Assembly (NCBI GenBank): GCA_031550975.1 | Contig: JAVBOC010000004.1 | Location: 105,074 to 169,073 of the forward strand | DNA: 64,000 bases | Source of the DNA: UBA947 sp031550975 | GTDB taxonomy: Bacteria > Cyanobacteriota > Vampirovibrionia > Gastranaerophilales > Gastranaerophilaceae | Direction: 5' to 3' | In this document: piece by piece, positions 33,758 through 41,785 of the stretch | Layout: the number at the start of each line of letters is the position of its first letter | Numbering within the stretch: the stretch's first letter is position 1 | The notes under the pieces: model-generated | Databases searched by the model: none | Told to the model about the DNA's origin: nothing | Seen by the model: only the letters and a program-made list of their open reading frames with translations | Position numbers and translations under genes: made by a program

Positions 33758-34056
33758 TAATAAATTCCTTCTTCCATAACCTCGTCGTAGAGTTCGTCGT
33801 TTTTGAATTCCTCTTGAGTGTATGGGTATAAATCTATGCAAACGTCAAGCTCTGACTCGATTTTACCGATAACTTGCCAGATTTTTTCGCGTTTGTCCTT
33901 GTCTGTGTTGTTAAAGATCGCCACAAGCTCAATATCTTCGTTGGCGTGGTCTTTTCCGTCTAAGAAAACTCCAAACAAATAAAGCCCCTGAAAGTCATCA
34001 AAGGTTTTGGAAAAGGCGGTTATCAAAGATTCTATTACTTGATTAACTGGCGCCAA
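33748..34056 (-). CDS. Degenerate nucleotidyltransferase-like protein
   Basis: 102 residues. GLYLFGVFLDGKDHANEDIELVAIF aligns in style with the GSxxxG...DxD core of small KNTase/MNT nucleotidyltransferases, but the Ser is replaced by Val and the first Asp of DxD is replaced by Glu or Asn, so activity is doubtful. TTG start at 34056 with AAAGGA upstream, overlapping the hisS stop. Being coupled to hisS suggests a link to it, but this is inference. No HEPN partner gene is adjacent. Confidence 0.5.
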   Translation of the reverse strand: MAPVNQVIESLITAFSKTFDDFQGLYLFGVFLDGKDHANEDIELVAIFNNTDKDKREKIWQVIGKIESELDVCIDLYPYTQEEFKNDELYDEVMEEGIYYRN

Positions 34057-35293
34057 TTTTTATCCTTTCCGAAGCATCTTTTCTGTTGACTGTTTCTTGT
34101 TTACCTGTGTCTAAATTTTTTACGGCAACGGAGTTGTTTTTTATCTCGTCTTCGCCCAAAATCAGCGCGAAATTCGCTGTTTTTGCTGCTTTTTCAAGTT
34201 GTTTAGTAAACTTTTTGCTTGATAAATCAATTTCGACACTCAAACCCGCCGCACGAAGTTCTTCGGCTAGCTTAAAAGCCTCCACTGAGGTGTCTGATAC
34301 GATATAAGCGTCAATTTTTACCGGTTCGACTGATTTAATTAACGAATTTATGCGCTCCATACCCATCGCCCAGCCGACAGCAGGTGTGCTTTCTCCGCCA
34401 AGGTTTGCTACTAAGCTGTCATAGCGTCCGCCGCCGCAAACCGCGTTTTGCGAACCTAAATTGTTTGACTTGATTTCAAAAACTGTTCTGTTGTAATAGT
34501 CCAAACCGCGCACCATTAGCTTGTTTATGGAATATTTTACACTCATGTTTGATAAATAACTTTTAACTTCTTCAAAATGCACCGAACACTCATCACAAAT
34601 AAAATCCGATTGCACGACTTCTTGAATTTGCGGTTGCGCAAAAATAGCGTTGCAGGTCGGAACCTTACAATCTAAAAGTCTTAGAGGATTTTTTTCATAA
34701 CGGTTTTTGCAGTCTTCGCAAAGCTCATCTAACTCTGATTCCAAAGACTTTTTCAATGCTGTTTTGAAATTCTCTCGGCAATCAGGACAACCCAGCGAAT
34801 TTAATTCCACTTCTAAGTCGTTTAAGCCCAAGGATTTTAGGTAATTTGTTGCAACAACAATAACTTCCGCATCAGCGGCTGCTTCTTTTATCCCAAAGAG
34901 TTCAACGCCAACTTGATGAAATTGTCTTTGACGGCCTGCTTGCGGGCGCTCATAGCGAAACATCGGGCCCTTGTACCAAAGTTTTACGGGTGGTGAAATT
35001 CTTGACATACCGTTTTCGATATACGCTCGAACCACACCGGCTGTGTTTTCCGGACGAAGTGTCAGAGAGCGATCGCTTTTTTCAAAAGTGTACATTTCTT
35101 TATTAACGATATCAGTCGTATCGCCCACGCCACGCGCAAAAAGCTCTGTCGCTTCAAAAATCGGCGTTCTAATTTCCTTGTAGCCGTATTTTGAAAAAAT
35201 TTCAAGCGCCTGCGCTTCCATCAGCTGCCACTGGGCAGCGTCTTGTGGAAGAATATCCTTTGTTCCTTTTGGTGCGGTAATTTTGTTAGCCAT
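34043..35293 (-). CDS. hisS: Histidyl-tRNA synthetase
   Basis: Class II synthetase, 416 residues. Motif 1 lies around residues 38-60 (YGYKEIRTPIFEATELF), motif 2 WYKGPMFRYERPQAGRQRQFHQ, then VRGLDYYNRTVFEI and AVCGGGRYD for histidine binding, and the HGTP anticodon-binding C-terminus. Two Cys pairs in the insertion (CPDCRENF, CEDCKNRY) could bind zinc. TGATATAAT ends 7 nt before the ATG. Confidence 0.97.
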   Translation of the reverse strand: MANKITAPKGTKDILPQDAAQWQLMEAQALEIFSKYGYKEIRTPIFEATELFARGVGDTTDIVNKEMYTFEKSDRSLTLRPENTAGVVRAYIENGMSRISPPVKLWYKGPMFRYERPQAGRQRQFHQVGVELFGIKEAAADAEVIVVATNYLKSLGLNDLEVELNSLGCPDCRENFKTALKKSLESELDELCEDCKNRYEKNPLRLLDCKVPTCNAIFAQPQIQEVVQSDFICDECSVHFEEVKSYLSNMSVKYSINKLMVRGLDYYNRTVFEIKSNNLGSQNAVCGGGRYDSLVANLGGESTPAVGWAMGMERINSLIKSVEPVKIDAYIVSDTSVEAFKLAEELRAAGLSVEIDLSSKKFTKQLEKAAKTANFALILGEDEIKNNSVAVKNLDTGKQETVNRKDASERIKIGAS

Positions 35294-35300
35294 CCGTATA

Positions 35301-35309
35301 ATTATATCA
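35301..35309 (-). promoter_or_regulatory. Extended -10 promoter of hisS
   Basis: TGATATAAT on the reverse strand ends 7 nt before the ATG at 35293. There is no Shine-Dalgarno sequence. Confidence 0.7.
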
Positions 35310-35317
35310 TAAATTGG

Positions 35318-36133
35318 TTATTCTGCGTTCATTCTTTTAGTTTTGTATAATTCAACAAAACTGCGCATTGTACCCAGCCATATAGGGAACATGATTACGC
35401 TGTAGAGCAAGATTAGCGGCAGGTCAGAAAGCAGATATAAATCATTTTTCCCAAGGTTTATAAATGCAGGAATCAACAAAATCATTGAAACAAGATAAAG
35501 CGCAAAAACCTTCAAACATAATATAACCGTGTCTTTTAAGTATGCCCTCATAAATTTAAACGGCAGTAAAATATTATATAATCCCGCAGCCACATAGTTT
35601 TCCGAATATGATACCCAAATATAGGTGGTAAAAATCATATAAAGAATAAAAGCAATAAATCCTGCAATAAGACCTATTGCAAACAAAAACCCCAACGCAA
35701 AGGCGAGCGGAGCAAGCAATTTAGAAAGTATTCCCAAAATGGCGCCTCCAAGAATGGCCACCACCACAAAAGCGATATACATCAATATTACGTACAAAAA
35801 CCAAACAATGGCGAGCGGTATAGCTTTCCCGGAAAGCTTAAATTGTGACAGGCTCCAATCCGGTAGTTTGTCCTCGAAATTATCGTTAAAAACATTGTGC
35901 ATGAATTGGAAACTAAACCCGTACAGGATAAGCACGTAAGCTATCGCTCCGACAAGAATAGCCAGGCACGTTGGGATCAAAAGCTCCAATGGCAAAGCGC
36001 CAATGAATTCACTTCCCTCCTTGGTCGTTGTACAAAGCATATAGACAGCAGTCATCAAGACGTAAATCCCCATAACAACGGGCAGTTTTTTGTCTTTAAA
36101 AGTTCTTTTAATGTTCTCAATTAATCCGTTCAT
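35318..36133 (-). CDS. DUF4013-like multi-pass membrane protein
   Basis: 271 residues from ATG 36133, which has GAGGAG close upstream. The annotation-tempting longer frame to 36214 adds 27 residues encoded by an interspersed repeat. Six or so hydrophobic segments: about 20-37, 51-75, 109-133, 138-160, 163-185 and 213-240. The arrangement of long Gly/Ile-rich helices fits DUF4013, but I cannot verify it. Function unknown. Confidence 0.55.
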   Translation of the reverse strand: MNGLIENIKRTFKDKKLPVVMGIYVLMTAVYMLCTTTKEGSEFIGALPLELLIPTCLAILVGAIAYVLILYGFSFQFMHNVFNDNFEDKLPDWSLSQFKLSGKAIPLAIVWFLYVILMYIAFVVVAILGGAILGILSKLLAPLAFALGFLFAIGLIAGFIAFILYMIFTTYIWVSYSENYVAAGLYNILLPFKFMRAYLKDTVILCLKVFALYLVSMILLIPAFINLGKNDLYLLSDLPLILLYSVIMFPIWLGTMRSFVELYKTKRMNAE

Positions 36134-36147
36134 ACTCTCCTCTTTTC

Positions 36148-36237
36148 TTGGATTATTCGGGTAGTCGGGAAAGCGTGGTTTCCCTCCAACTTGCGGGCTG
36201 GGTGGCTTCGCCACACGGCGCCCTACCGAAAATCCGC
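36148..36237. repeat. GGATTATTCGGG...CCGAAAATCCGC family repeat
   Basis: TTGGATTATTCGGG (36148-36161) to CCGAAAATCCGC (36226-36237), with GGGAAAGCGTGGTTTCCCTC and GGCGCCCTACC inside. Confidence 0.85.
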
Positions 36238-36314
36238 CCTTCCTTCCAACATCTTATTTATAACATATTGTGGACTATATTTCAATACGGTTGCTTTGTT
36301 TCTTTTTGGCTTTA

Positions 36315-36323
36315 TGCTAGACT
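36315..36323 (+). promoter_or_regulatory. Extended -10 promoter of ribE-ribBA
   Basis: TGCTAGACT ends 6 nt before the ribE ATG, leaving no room for an FMN riboswitch, which often controls these genes elsewhere. Confidence 0.55.
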
Positions 36324-36329
36324 ATAGTC

Positions 36330-36971
36330 ATGTTCACAGGGATTGTCGAAGAAACAGGCATAGTCAAAGGATTTACAAACGATAAAATCATAATCGGGTG
36401 TTCTGTTGTGCTTGAAAATACCAAAATCGGCGACAGCATCGCAATTGACGGCTGCTGCCAAACAGTCGTCGAACTCGGACGCGATTTTTTTACCGCAAGA
36501 GTGAGCGGCGAAACCCTTAAAGTAACAACCTTTAACAACCTTAAAACAGGTTCCGTGGTGAATTTAGAGCGCGCGGTAACCCCATCGACCAGACTTGGCG
36601 GCCACATTGTTTCCGGCCACATTGATTGTATTGGGAAATTGGTTAAAAAGACCTCAACGGGCGAGTTTTATGAACTTGAGTTTGAAATCCCGCAAGAGTT
36701 TTCAAAATACATTGTTCATAAGGGTTCTGTGGCGATAAACGGGATAAGCCTGACTGTTGCAGAAGTAAAAGCTAATGTGTTTAAAGTCGCAATTATCCCG
36801 CACACTTATGAAAACACAAGCCTTAAAGAGCTCGCCGTCAACGGCATCGTCAATATTGAAACAGATATTATCGGTAAGTATGTTGAAAAATTACTCTGCG
36901 CGAGCGATAATAAAAGCACCAGAAAAACGAATATTACTCAAAATTTCTTAACTGAGAACGGATTTATATAG
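36330..36971 (+). CDS. ribE: Riboflavin synthase, alpha subunit
   Basis: Dismutates 6,7-dimethyl-8-ribityllumazine to riboflavin. 213 residues in two lumazine-binding repeats: MFTGIVEETG with GCCQTVVEL-type and GGHIVSGHIDCIG motifs, then GISLTVAE and PHTYENTSL. No separate lumazine synthase or ribD is in the window. Eight nucleotides separate it from ribBA. Confidence 0.95.
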   Translation: MFTGIVEETGIVKGFTNDKIIIGCSVVLENTKIGDSIAIDGCCQTVVELGRDFFTARVSGETLKVTTFNNLKTGSVVNLERAVTPSTRLGGHIVSGHIDCIGKLVKKTSTGEFYELEFEIPQEFSKYIVHKGSVAINGISLTVAEVKANVFKVAIIPHTYENTSLKELAVNGIVNIETDIIGKYVEKLLCASDNKSTRKTNITQNFLTENGFI

Positions 36972-36979
36972 GGGCCAAG

Positions 36980-38227
36980 ATGTCAGATAAAAAAAACCAT
37001 TCAACCATTCAACCATTCAACCATTCAACTTGTTTTAACACAATCGAAGAAGCATTATTAGATTTTAAAGCGGGAAAACCTATTATCGTCGCAGACGATG
37101 AAGACCGCGAAAACGAAGGCGATCTGCTGTTATCAGCGCAGGCTGTCACCCCGGAATGGATAAATTTTATGGCAAAGGAATGCCGCGGGCTAATTTGTAT
37201 CGCGATAGCGCCTGAAATCGCGCAGCGATTGGAATTGCCGCAGATGGTTGAACAAAACACCGACAGCATGAAAACAGCGTTTACTTTAAGCATTGACGGC
37301 GCGGAGAAATTCGGCGTAACAACAGGGATTTCGGCATTCGACAGAGCAAAAACCATTGAAATAGCTATCGCACCTGACGCGCAGCCTTCAGACTTGCGCC
37401 GCCCGGGACATATTTTCCCATGTACTGCTAAATCCGGCGGGGTTTTAGAGCGCGCAGGCCATACAGAAACCTGCGTCGACTTAGCGCGGCTTTGCGGACA
37501 CTCACCTGCTGGGGTTATGTGCGAAATCATGAGCGAAGACGGTTCGATGGCGCGCCGCGATGAACTTAGAGCATTTGCCAAAAAACACGAGATTAAATTT
37601 ATTACAGTGTCAGATTTAATCAAATACCGCATAAAATCAGAAAAATTCGTGACCCGCGAAGCGGAAGCATCTTTGCCGACTCAATTTGGGGATTTCACAC
37701 TCTACGGCTATTACAACAACTTAACCGGCGAAGAACATGTTGCGCTCGTTGCAGATGACGGAAGCGACAAAACGCCGCTCATTCGCGTTCACAGCGAATG
37801 TTTAACCGGCGATATTTTCCATAGTTTAAAATGCGATTGCAATTATCAACTTCAAAGCGCGCTAAAAATGATTAGCACCCACGGAAAAGGCGCACTTGTG
37901 TACATGAAAGGCCATGAAGGCCGCGGAATCGGTTTAATCAACAAGATTAAAGCCTATAAACTCCAACAGTGCGGGCAAGATACGGTTGATGCGAATATTT
38001 CACTCGGGTTCAAACCTGACCTTCGCGATTACGGTGTTGGCGCACAGATTATTCTTGATATCGGGTTTGATGATTTTAACCTAATCACGAATAACCCCAA
38101 AAAAATCATCGCTTTGAATGGTTACGGCTTGACTGTGCATGATATAGTGAAAATTGATCCTCAAATTAACGAGCATAATAAACGTTATATGGACACAAAA
38201 AAAGAGCGGATGGAGCATTTGCTGTGA
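36980..38227 (+). CDS. ribBA: Bifunctional DHBP synthase / GTP cyclohydrolase II
   Basis: 415 residues. The N-terminal RibB domain (about 20-215) makes 3,4-dihydroxy-2-butanone 4-phosphate: DDEDRENEGDLL, RPGHIFPC, RAGHTETCVDLARL. The C-terminal RibA domain opens the GTP ring: VHSECLTGD, zinc Cys in LKCDCNYQL, HEGRGIGL. The first 20 residues include NHSTIQPFNHST, encoded by four tandem CCATTCAA octamers, which are not part of the enzyme fold. GGGG precedes the ATG. The GNAT gene overlaps its stop. Confidence 0.95.
   Translation: MSDKKNHSTIQPFNHSTCFNTIEEALLDFKAGKPIIVADDEDRENEGDLLLSAQAVTPEWINFMAKECRGLICIAIAPEIAQRLELPQMVEQNTDSMKTAFTLSIDGAEKFGVTTGISAFDRAKTIEIAIAPDAQPSDLRRPGHIFPCTAKSGGVLERAGHTETCVDLARLCGHSPAGVMCEIMSEDGSMARRDELRAFAKKHEIKFITVSDLIKYRIKSEKFVTREAEASLPTQFGDFTLYGYYNNLTGEEHVALVADDGSDKTPLIRVHSECLTGDIFHSLKCDCNYQLQSALKMISTHGKGALVYMKGHEGRGIGLINKIKAYKLQQCGQDTVDANISLGFKPDLRDYGVGAQIILDIGFDDFNLITNNPKKIIALNGYGLTVHDIVKIDPQINEHNKRYMDTKKERMEHLL
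36997..37028 (+). repeat. Four tandem CCATTCAA octamers inside ribBA
   Basis: Exact copies at 36997, 37005, 37013 and 37021, starting 17 nt after the A of the ribBA ATG. A gain or loss of one unit would shift the reading frame. Confidence 0.9.
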
Positions 38228-39210
38228 GCGAAACAACCTTAGAAGCCAGACTGTTAACCGAAGAAGATTTTAAAAGTTTTTCCGGTGTCTACAAAGATTT
38301 TAGACAACGGGCTTTTACGGATTACAATTTTGAACTTGAGCCATTGGATTACGAAGGGTTCACAGACGCTGTAAAAGAAAATTTCATCAAATGCATAGCG
38401 CTTTATGAAGACAACATGCCGGTCGGGTTCTTGGTTTACACAGACTTGATTTCCGAGGCAATTGAACTTAATATTATCCACTTCTTTAACCTTGAGAGCA
38501 GTGCCGAACGCCTTCGGGTATTGGTCAAAAAATTCCTTGAACTAACTAAGGAAGAACGTGCAGAAAGAGTCGTATGCTATCCGATGCTCGGTGCGCAAAA
38601 GACTAATATCGGCGAGATTGCGCGATATGGTTTCAAGTTTGTGGGAATCGTTGTTTTGAGATTTATGATGGACGGAACAAATTCAAGAGAAATCCTGAAA
38701 CTCACACATCTAACTGATTTGAACCCATGTTATACTCTTGTTCCGTGGGATGAAATTTATACAAAAGACGCTGTAGAAATTATTAAAGAAGCGTTTGAAA
38801 CTTCTGCCGATGCGCTATTTGATCCGAGATTTAAGACTTTAGACGGCACTTATGACATCGTAAACAAGGTTACAAAAGATATTTACGCGGAGTTTTTACC
38901 TGAGGCGTCAAGTGTCTTGCTGTGCAACAACCTTCCGGCGGGGGTTTGTTTTATGAATCTGACCGGCGGCACTATTGCAAACGTTCCGATTGTTGCGATT
39001 AAAAAAGACCACCAGGGCAAAGGTTTATCAAAACACCTGTTGAAACACTCATTAGACAGAATTATTGAATGGGTTGAAAATGGCAAAAAACCGATTACTG
39101 AAATAAATACAACGACCGAAACAAACAACTTCCAGGCGCTAAAAATGTATCGCCATTTAGGGTTTAAAGAGGATTATAACTACCCGCAGGCGTATCTGCC
39201 GGTTAAATAG
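38224..39210 (+). CDS. GNAT-family N-acetyltransferase, likely two GNAT domains
   Basis: 328 residues. The C-terminal half has the acetyl-CoA loop VPIVAIKKDHQGKGLSKHLL and a final NNFQALKMYRHLGFK, typical of GNAT motif A and B. The N-terminal half looks like a second, more diverged GNAT fold (DNMPVGFLVYTDL). Substrate unknown. GTG start overlapping the ribBA stop codon as GTGA, so it belongs to the ribE-ribBA operon. Confidence 0.85.
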   Translation: MSETTLEARLLTEEDFKSFSGVYKDFRQRAFTDYNFELEPLDYEGFTDAVKENFIKCIALYEDNMPVGFLVYTDLISEAIELNIIHFFNLESSAERLRVLVKKFLELTKEERAERVVCYPMLGAQKTNIGEIARYGFKFVGIVVLRFMMDGTNSREILKLTHLTDLNPCYTLVPWDEIYTKDAVEIIKEAFETSADALFDPRFKTLDGTYDIVNKVTKDIYAEFLPEASSVLLCNNLPAGVCFMNLTGGTIANVPIVAIKKDHQGKGLSKHLLKHSLDRIIEWVENGKKPITEINTTTETNNFQALKMYRHLGFKEDYNYPQAYLPVK

Positions 39211-39302
39211 CAGGGTTTAACCTCAACCTTATGGATTTTTTACAAAAAACCATTATAATAAGGGAGTGAAATTAAAATCCGAAGGGTTATAATTATAATA
39301 TT

Positions 39303-40388
39303 ATGGCTGACTTTAACCTTTCAAATTTGATATCTGCGTTTGTAAACCGCCGCCCGACGGGGGTTAATACCAGTGCCTCTGCGCGAAGCGCACAACCATC
39401 CATGCCTACGCCCACACCACAGAACACAACACCGGCGCCAAGTGCCGGGACGAATTATGCAAACCCGCAAATGGCAGGACTTGAGGGTTCTGAACGGGCA
39501 GCTTATGTAAAAGACATGATGAATATGCCAAAGAATATGAACGAGCTTGTGTTTATGATGCAAAAAGGAATGTCTTATCAGCAATTTCAGCAGCAATTCG
39601 CGCAGATTAATGCCAACAGAAACGCGCTCTCACAGACTCAGGCACAGATTCTGGCGCAATTGCAGGGGCTATCGTTAACAGAGGCGCAAAACATGCTCCT
39701 AACAGGCAGCAAATCGCTCCCGGCTAACCTACAATCGACTCTGCGCAACCTTACTCTGTCTTCAAACGGATTGATTAATCTCACCGACATTTCTGCGCTA
39801 ATCCAAGCCAACGGCAAAGACGCGATTGCAAAAATTATAACTTCAATGGCAGCCGCGGCGCGTCAGGGGGTTGGCGACCTTTCACAACTAAGAGATGCGG
39901 CAAAAATCATTAACGCAAGTATCGCAACAGCAGCTCAAAACGATTCGGCACAAACCCTAAAAATGCTTATGCTGCTTTACCTTCCGTGGCTCCCGCTGCA
40001 AGAAGGTACGGGGTTTGATTTAGAAATTCAGGCTGGCGAAAAAGATGATTTGAGCGACAGTATTTTGATAATCACGATTACAACACTAAATTACGGCACT
40101 ATAACCGCGGTACTGATGCTTGAGGACATGCATTCAGTGAGTGTGAGCATTCAGTGTTCTGAGAAATTCCCGAAAGACGAACTGCTCTTGCGGATTCAGG
40201 CGGATGAAAAACATTATTCAATGCAATCGGTTGTGGCATTTGAGACCAAAGAAACCGCTACACCTGCCGCCACGGACAAGCCGCAAGCAAAAGTCAATAT
40301 GTCTGAGACCAACATGATTAACCCATACATGCTTCTTATGGCACACACGATTATTCGACATGTTATGGAAATCGATAAGCAAGGCTGA
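39303..40388 (+). CDS. Hypothetical protein with possible FliK-like C-terminal domain
   Basis: 361 residues, no signal peptide. A Pro/Thr/Ala-rich low-complexity N-terminus (25-60) is followed by Gln-rich helices. The C-terminal part (about 215-310), with LLYLPWLPLQEGTGFDLEI, ITTLNYGTITAVLML and VSVSIQCSEKFPKDELLLRI, has the strand pattern of flagellar hook-length control (FliK) C-terminal domains, where the phrase is a Leu-rich LP followed by LG-V-V. No flagellar gene is nearby, so the role may differ. The likely promoter TATAAT lies directly upstream. Confidence 0.45.
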   Translation: MADFNLSNLISAFVNRRPTGVNTSASARSAQPSMPTPTPQNTTPAPSAGTNYANPQMAGLEGSERAAYVKDMMNMPKNMNELVFMMQKGMSYQQFQQQFAQINANRNALSQTQAQILAQLQGLSLTEAQNMLLTGSKSLPANLQSTLRNLTLSSNGLINLTDISALIQANGKDAIAKIITSMAAAARQGVGDLSQLRDAAKIINASIATAAQNDSAQTLKMLMLLYLPWLPLQEGTGFDLEIQAGEKDDLSDSILIITITTLNYGTITAVLMLEDMHSVSVSIQCSEKFPKDELLLRIQADEKHYSMQSVVAFETKETATPAATDKPQAKVNMSETNMINPYMLLMAHTIIRHVMEIDKQG

Positions 40389-40401
40389 ATAATATATTTT
40401 T

Positions 40402-40513
40402 CGTCATGCTGAGGGCTTTAGCCCGAAGCATCGCAAAGTAGTTGCAATTTGCATAAAATTTGAGATTCTTCGCGAAGTTTATCCTGAACTTGATTCAGGG
40501 CTCAGAATGACGG
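40402..40513. repeat. REP-like element, composite
   Basis: CGTCATGCTGAGG on the left, TTGAGATTCTTCG in the middle, and CTCAGAATGACGG on the right, with an inserted TCCTGAACTTGATTCAGGGC that belongs to the other REP-like family. Confidence 0.8.
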
Positions 40514-40561
40514 GTTCTCGGGCTAGCAAAAAACTTTTTCACGTGTTTTAATACTTTCAAG

Positions 40562-41785
40562 ATGCGCATCAATAATGTAGAAAATCAAAATTCATTTAAA
40601 GGTTACGGAGCAAGGCCGCTTGGCGGGCTGTTTTTTAACTATGCCGATAAAACCAACTTAGTTGCGGCTCAAGAAGTGACAAAAATTGTAAAAGACTTGG
40701 GCTGTGATGTGTTTTTAAATACTGGTGCCGGGATTATTAAAAACAATTTTTCAAAAAATCTCACCGGGCTGGATGTGCCGCACGCCTACCCCTGGGTGCA
40801 GGATAGCATTAATTTCTTGCCTGACAATAGTATAATTTATGGCGGGAATAGTGATTTAGGGGTGCGGACATTCCTTGATAATTTTAAAAAGAATTTCACT
40901 TCTGTTGGCTCTTGCCCGGATGTAGCCGGCGGAAATTTCTTTATAATTGAAAAAGACGGTAAACTTGTAATGCTGGCGGGCTCAGAATTATACAATGGTG
41001 TTCATAACAAGGCCAAAGATTTTGGGGTGGAAAAAATTGAATATATCGGACAACCGGATTTTCACATAGATCTGGCGGTGCGACCGTTGAAAGGCAAAGA
41101 TATTTTGGTTGCTGACGATAATTTGACTTTGCAGCTTTTAGACCAAGCAGCAGGCGCGGCAACAAGATTTTTAAAACATACAAATGATCTTGAAGTCAAC
41201 GAATTTTTGTTAAAACTAGTGGAATACAAAAGGGAATTTGTTCAATACGCACGTGATTATTACAAAAGCAGTTATCGTTTTGTCCCAATGGAAAATATCA
41301 TTTCCAAGTTGCAAAAAGACGGATATAACCCTATAAGAGTACCGGGCAGGCTTTATACCTTTAACGGAAAATCATTGATACACCACATGAACTATATGAA
41401 CGCCGTTGTTCACGAAAAACCCAACGGGGATTTGGTCTATATCACAAACGATGATGACCTGGACAGGGCTTTGTTGTTGACCGAAGATATTAGCGAGAAA
41501 ATAAAATTCAGTTTTAAAAACGAATTTATGAAAAATCTAAAAGGTTACATTAAACCGGAAAATGTGCATTTTATCTCTGCCGACGGAAGAATGCCCGCAG
41601 AATTACGCTGTATGGGAGGCGGAATTCACTGTATGTGCGCGGAGATGCCATATATTCCGGAACGGCTTAAGACTTCACCTGAAGGAGTTTTGCTTCAACC
41701 TGATTCAGAAGATATTCGTCAGATGATTTACCGGCCAACACCTGCGCTTTCTTCAAAAGACCACGTGCTTTCTCCTGGTTATTAA
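40562..41785 (+). CDS. Peptidylarginine/agmatine deiminase-fold enzyme
   Basis: 407 residues of the guanidino-modifying superfamily. Recognisable elements: AYPWVQDSINF (substrate Asp, residues 75-85), VAGGNFFII (121-129), DFHIDLAV with the catalytic HxD (His168, Asp170), and GGGIHCMC with the catalytic Cys357. Substrate may be free agmatine, arginine or peptidyl-arginine; this cannot be told. The N-terminus QNSFKGYGA is a tag-like stretch seen in other window proteins. The last 40 residues overlap the convergent TPR gene. Confidence 0.8.
   Translation: MRINNVENQNSFKGYGARPLGGLFFNYADKTNLVAAQEVTKIVKDLGCDVFLNTGAGIIKNNFSKNLTGLDVPHAYPWVQDSINFLPDNSIIYGGNSDLGVRTFLDNFKKNFTSVGSCPDVAGGNFFIIEKDGKLVMLAGSELYNGVHNKAKDFGVEKIEYIGQPDFHIDLAVRPLKGKDILVADDNLTLQLLDQAAGAATRFLKHTNDLEVNEFLLKLVEYKREFVQYARDYYKSSYRFVPMENIISKLQKDGYNPIRVPGRLYTFNGKSLIHHMNYMNAVVHEKPNGDLVYITNDDDLDRALLLTEDISEKIKFSFKNEFMKNLKGYIKPENVHFISADGRMPAELRCMGGGIHCMCAEMPYIPERLKTSPEGVLLQPDSEDIRQMIYRPTPALSSKDHVLSPGY

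Noticed and set aside
33748..34056. MNT-HEPN toxin-antitoxin pair
   Set aside because: The active-site residues are degenerate and no HEPN partner gene is adjacent.
36134..36214. Longer N-terminus for the DUF4013-like protein
   Set aside because: The 27 extra codons are an interspersed repeat, and a good ribosome site precedes the ATG at 36133.
36216..36329. FMN riboswitch upstream of ribE
   Set aside because: The region is an interspersed repeat followed by a -10 box 6 nt before the ATG, leaving no space for an aptamer in the transcript.
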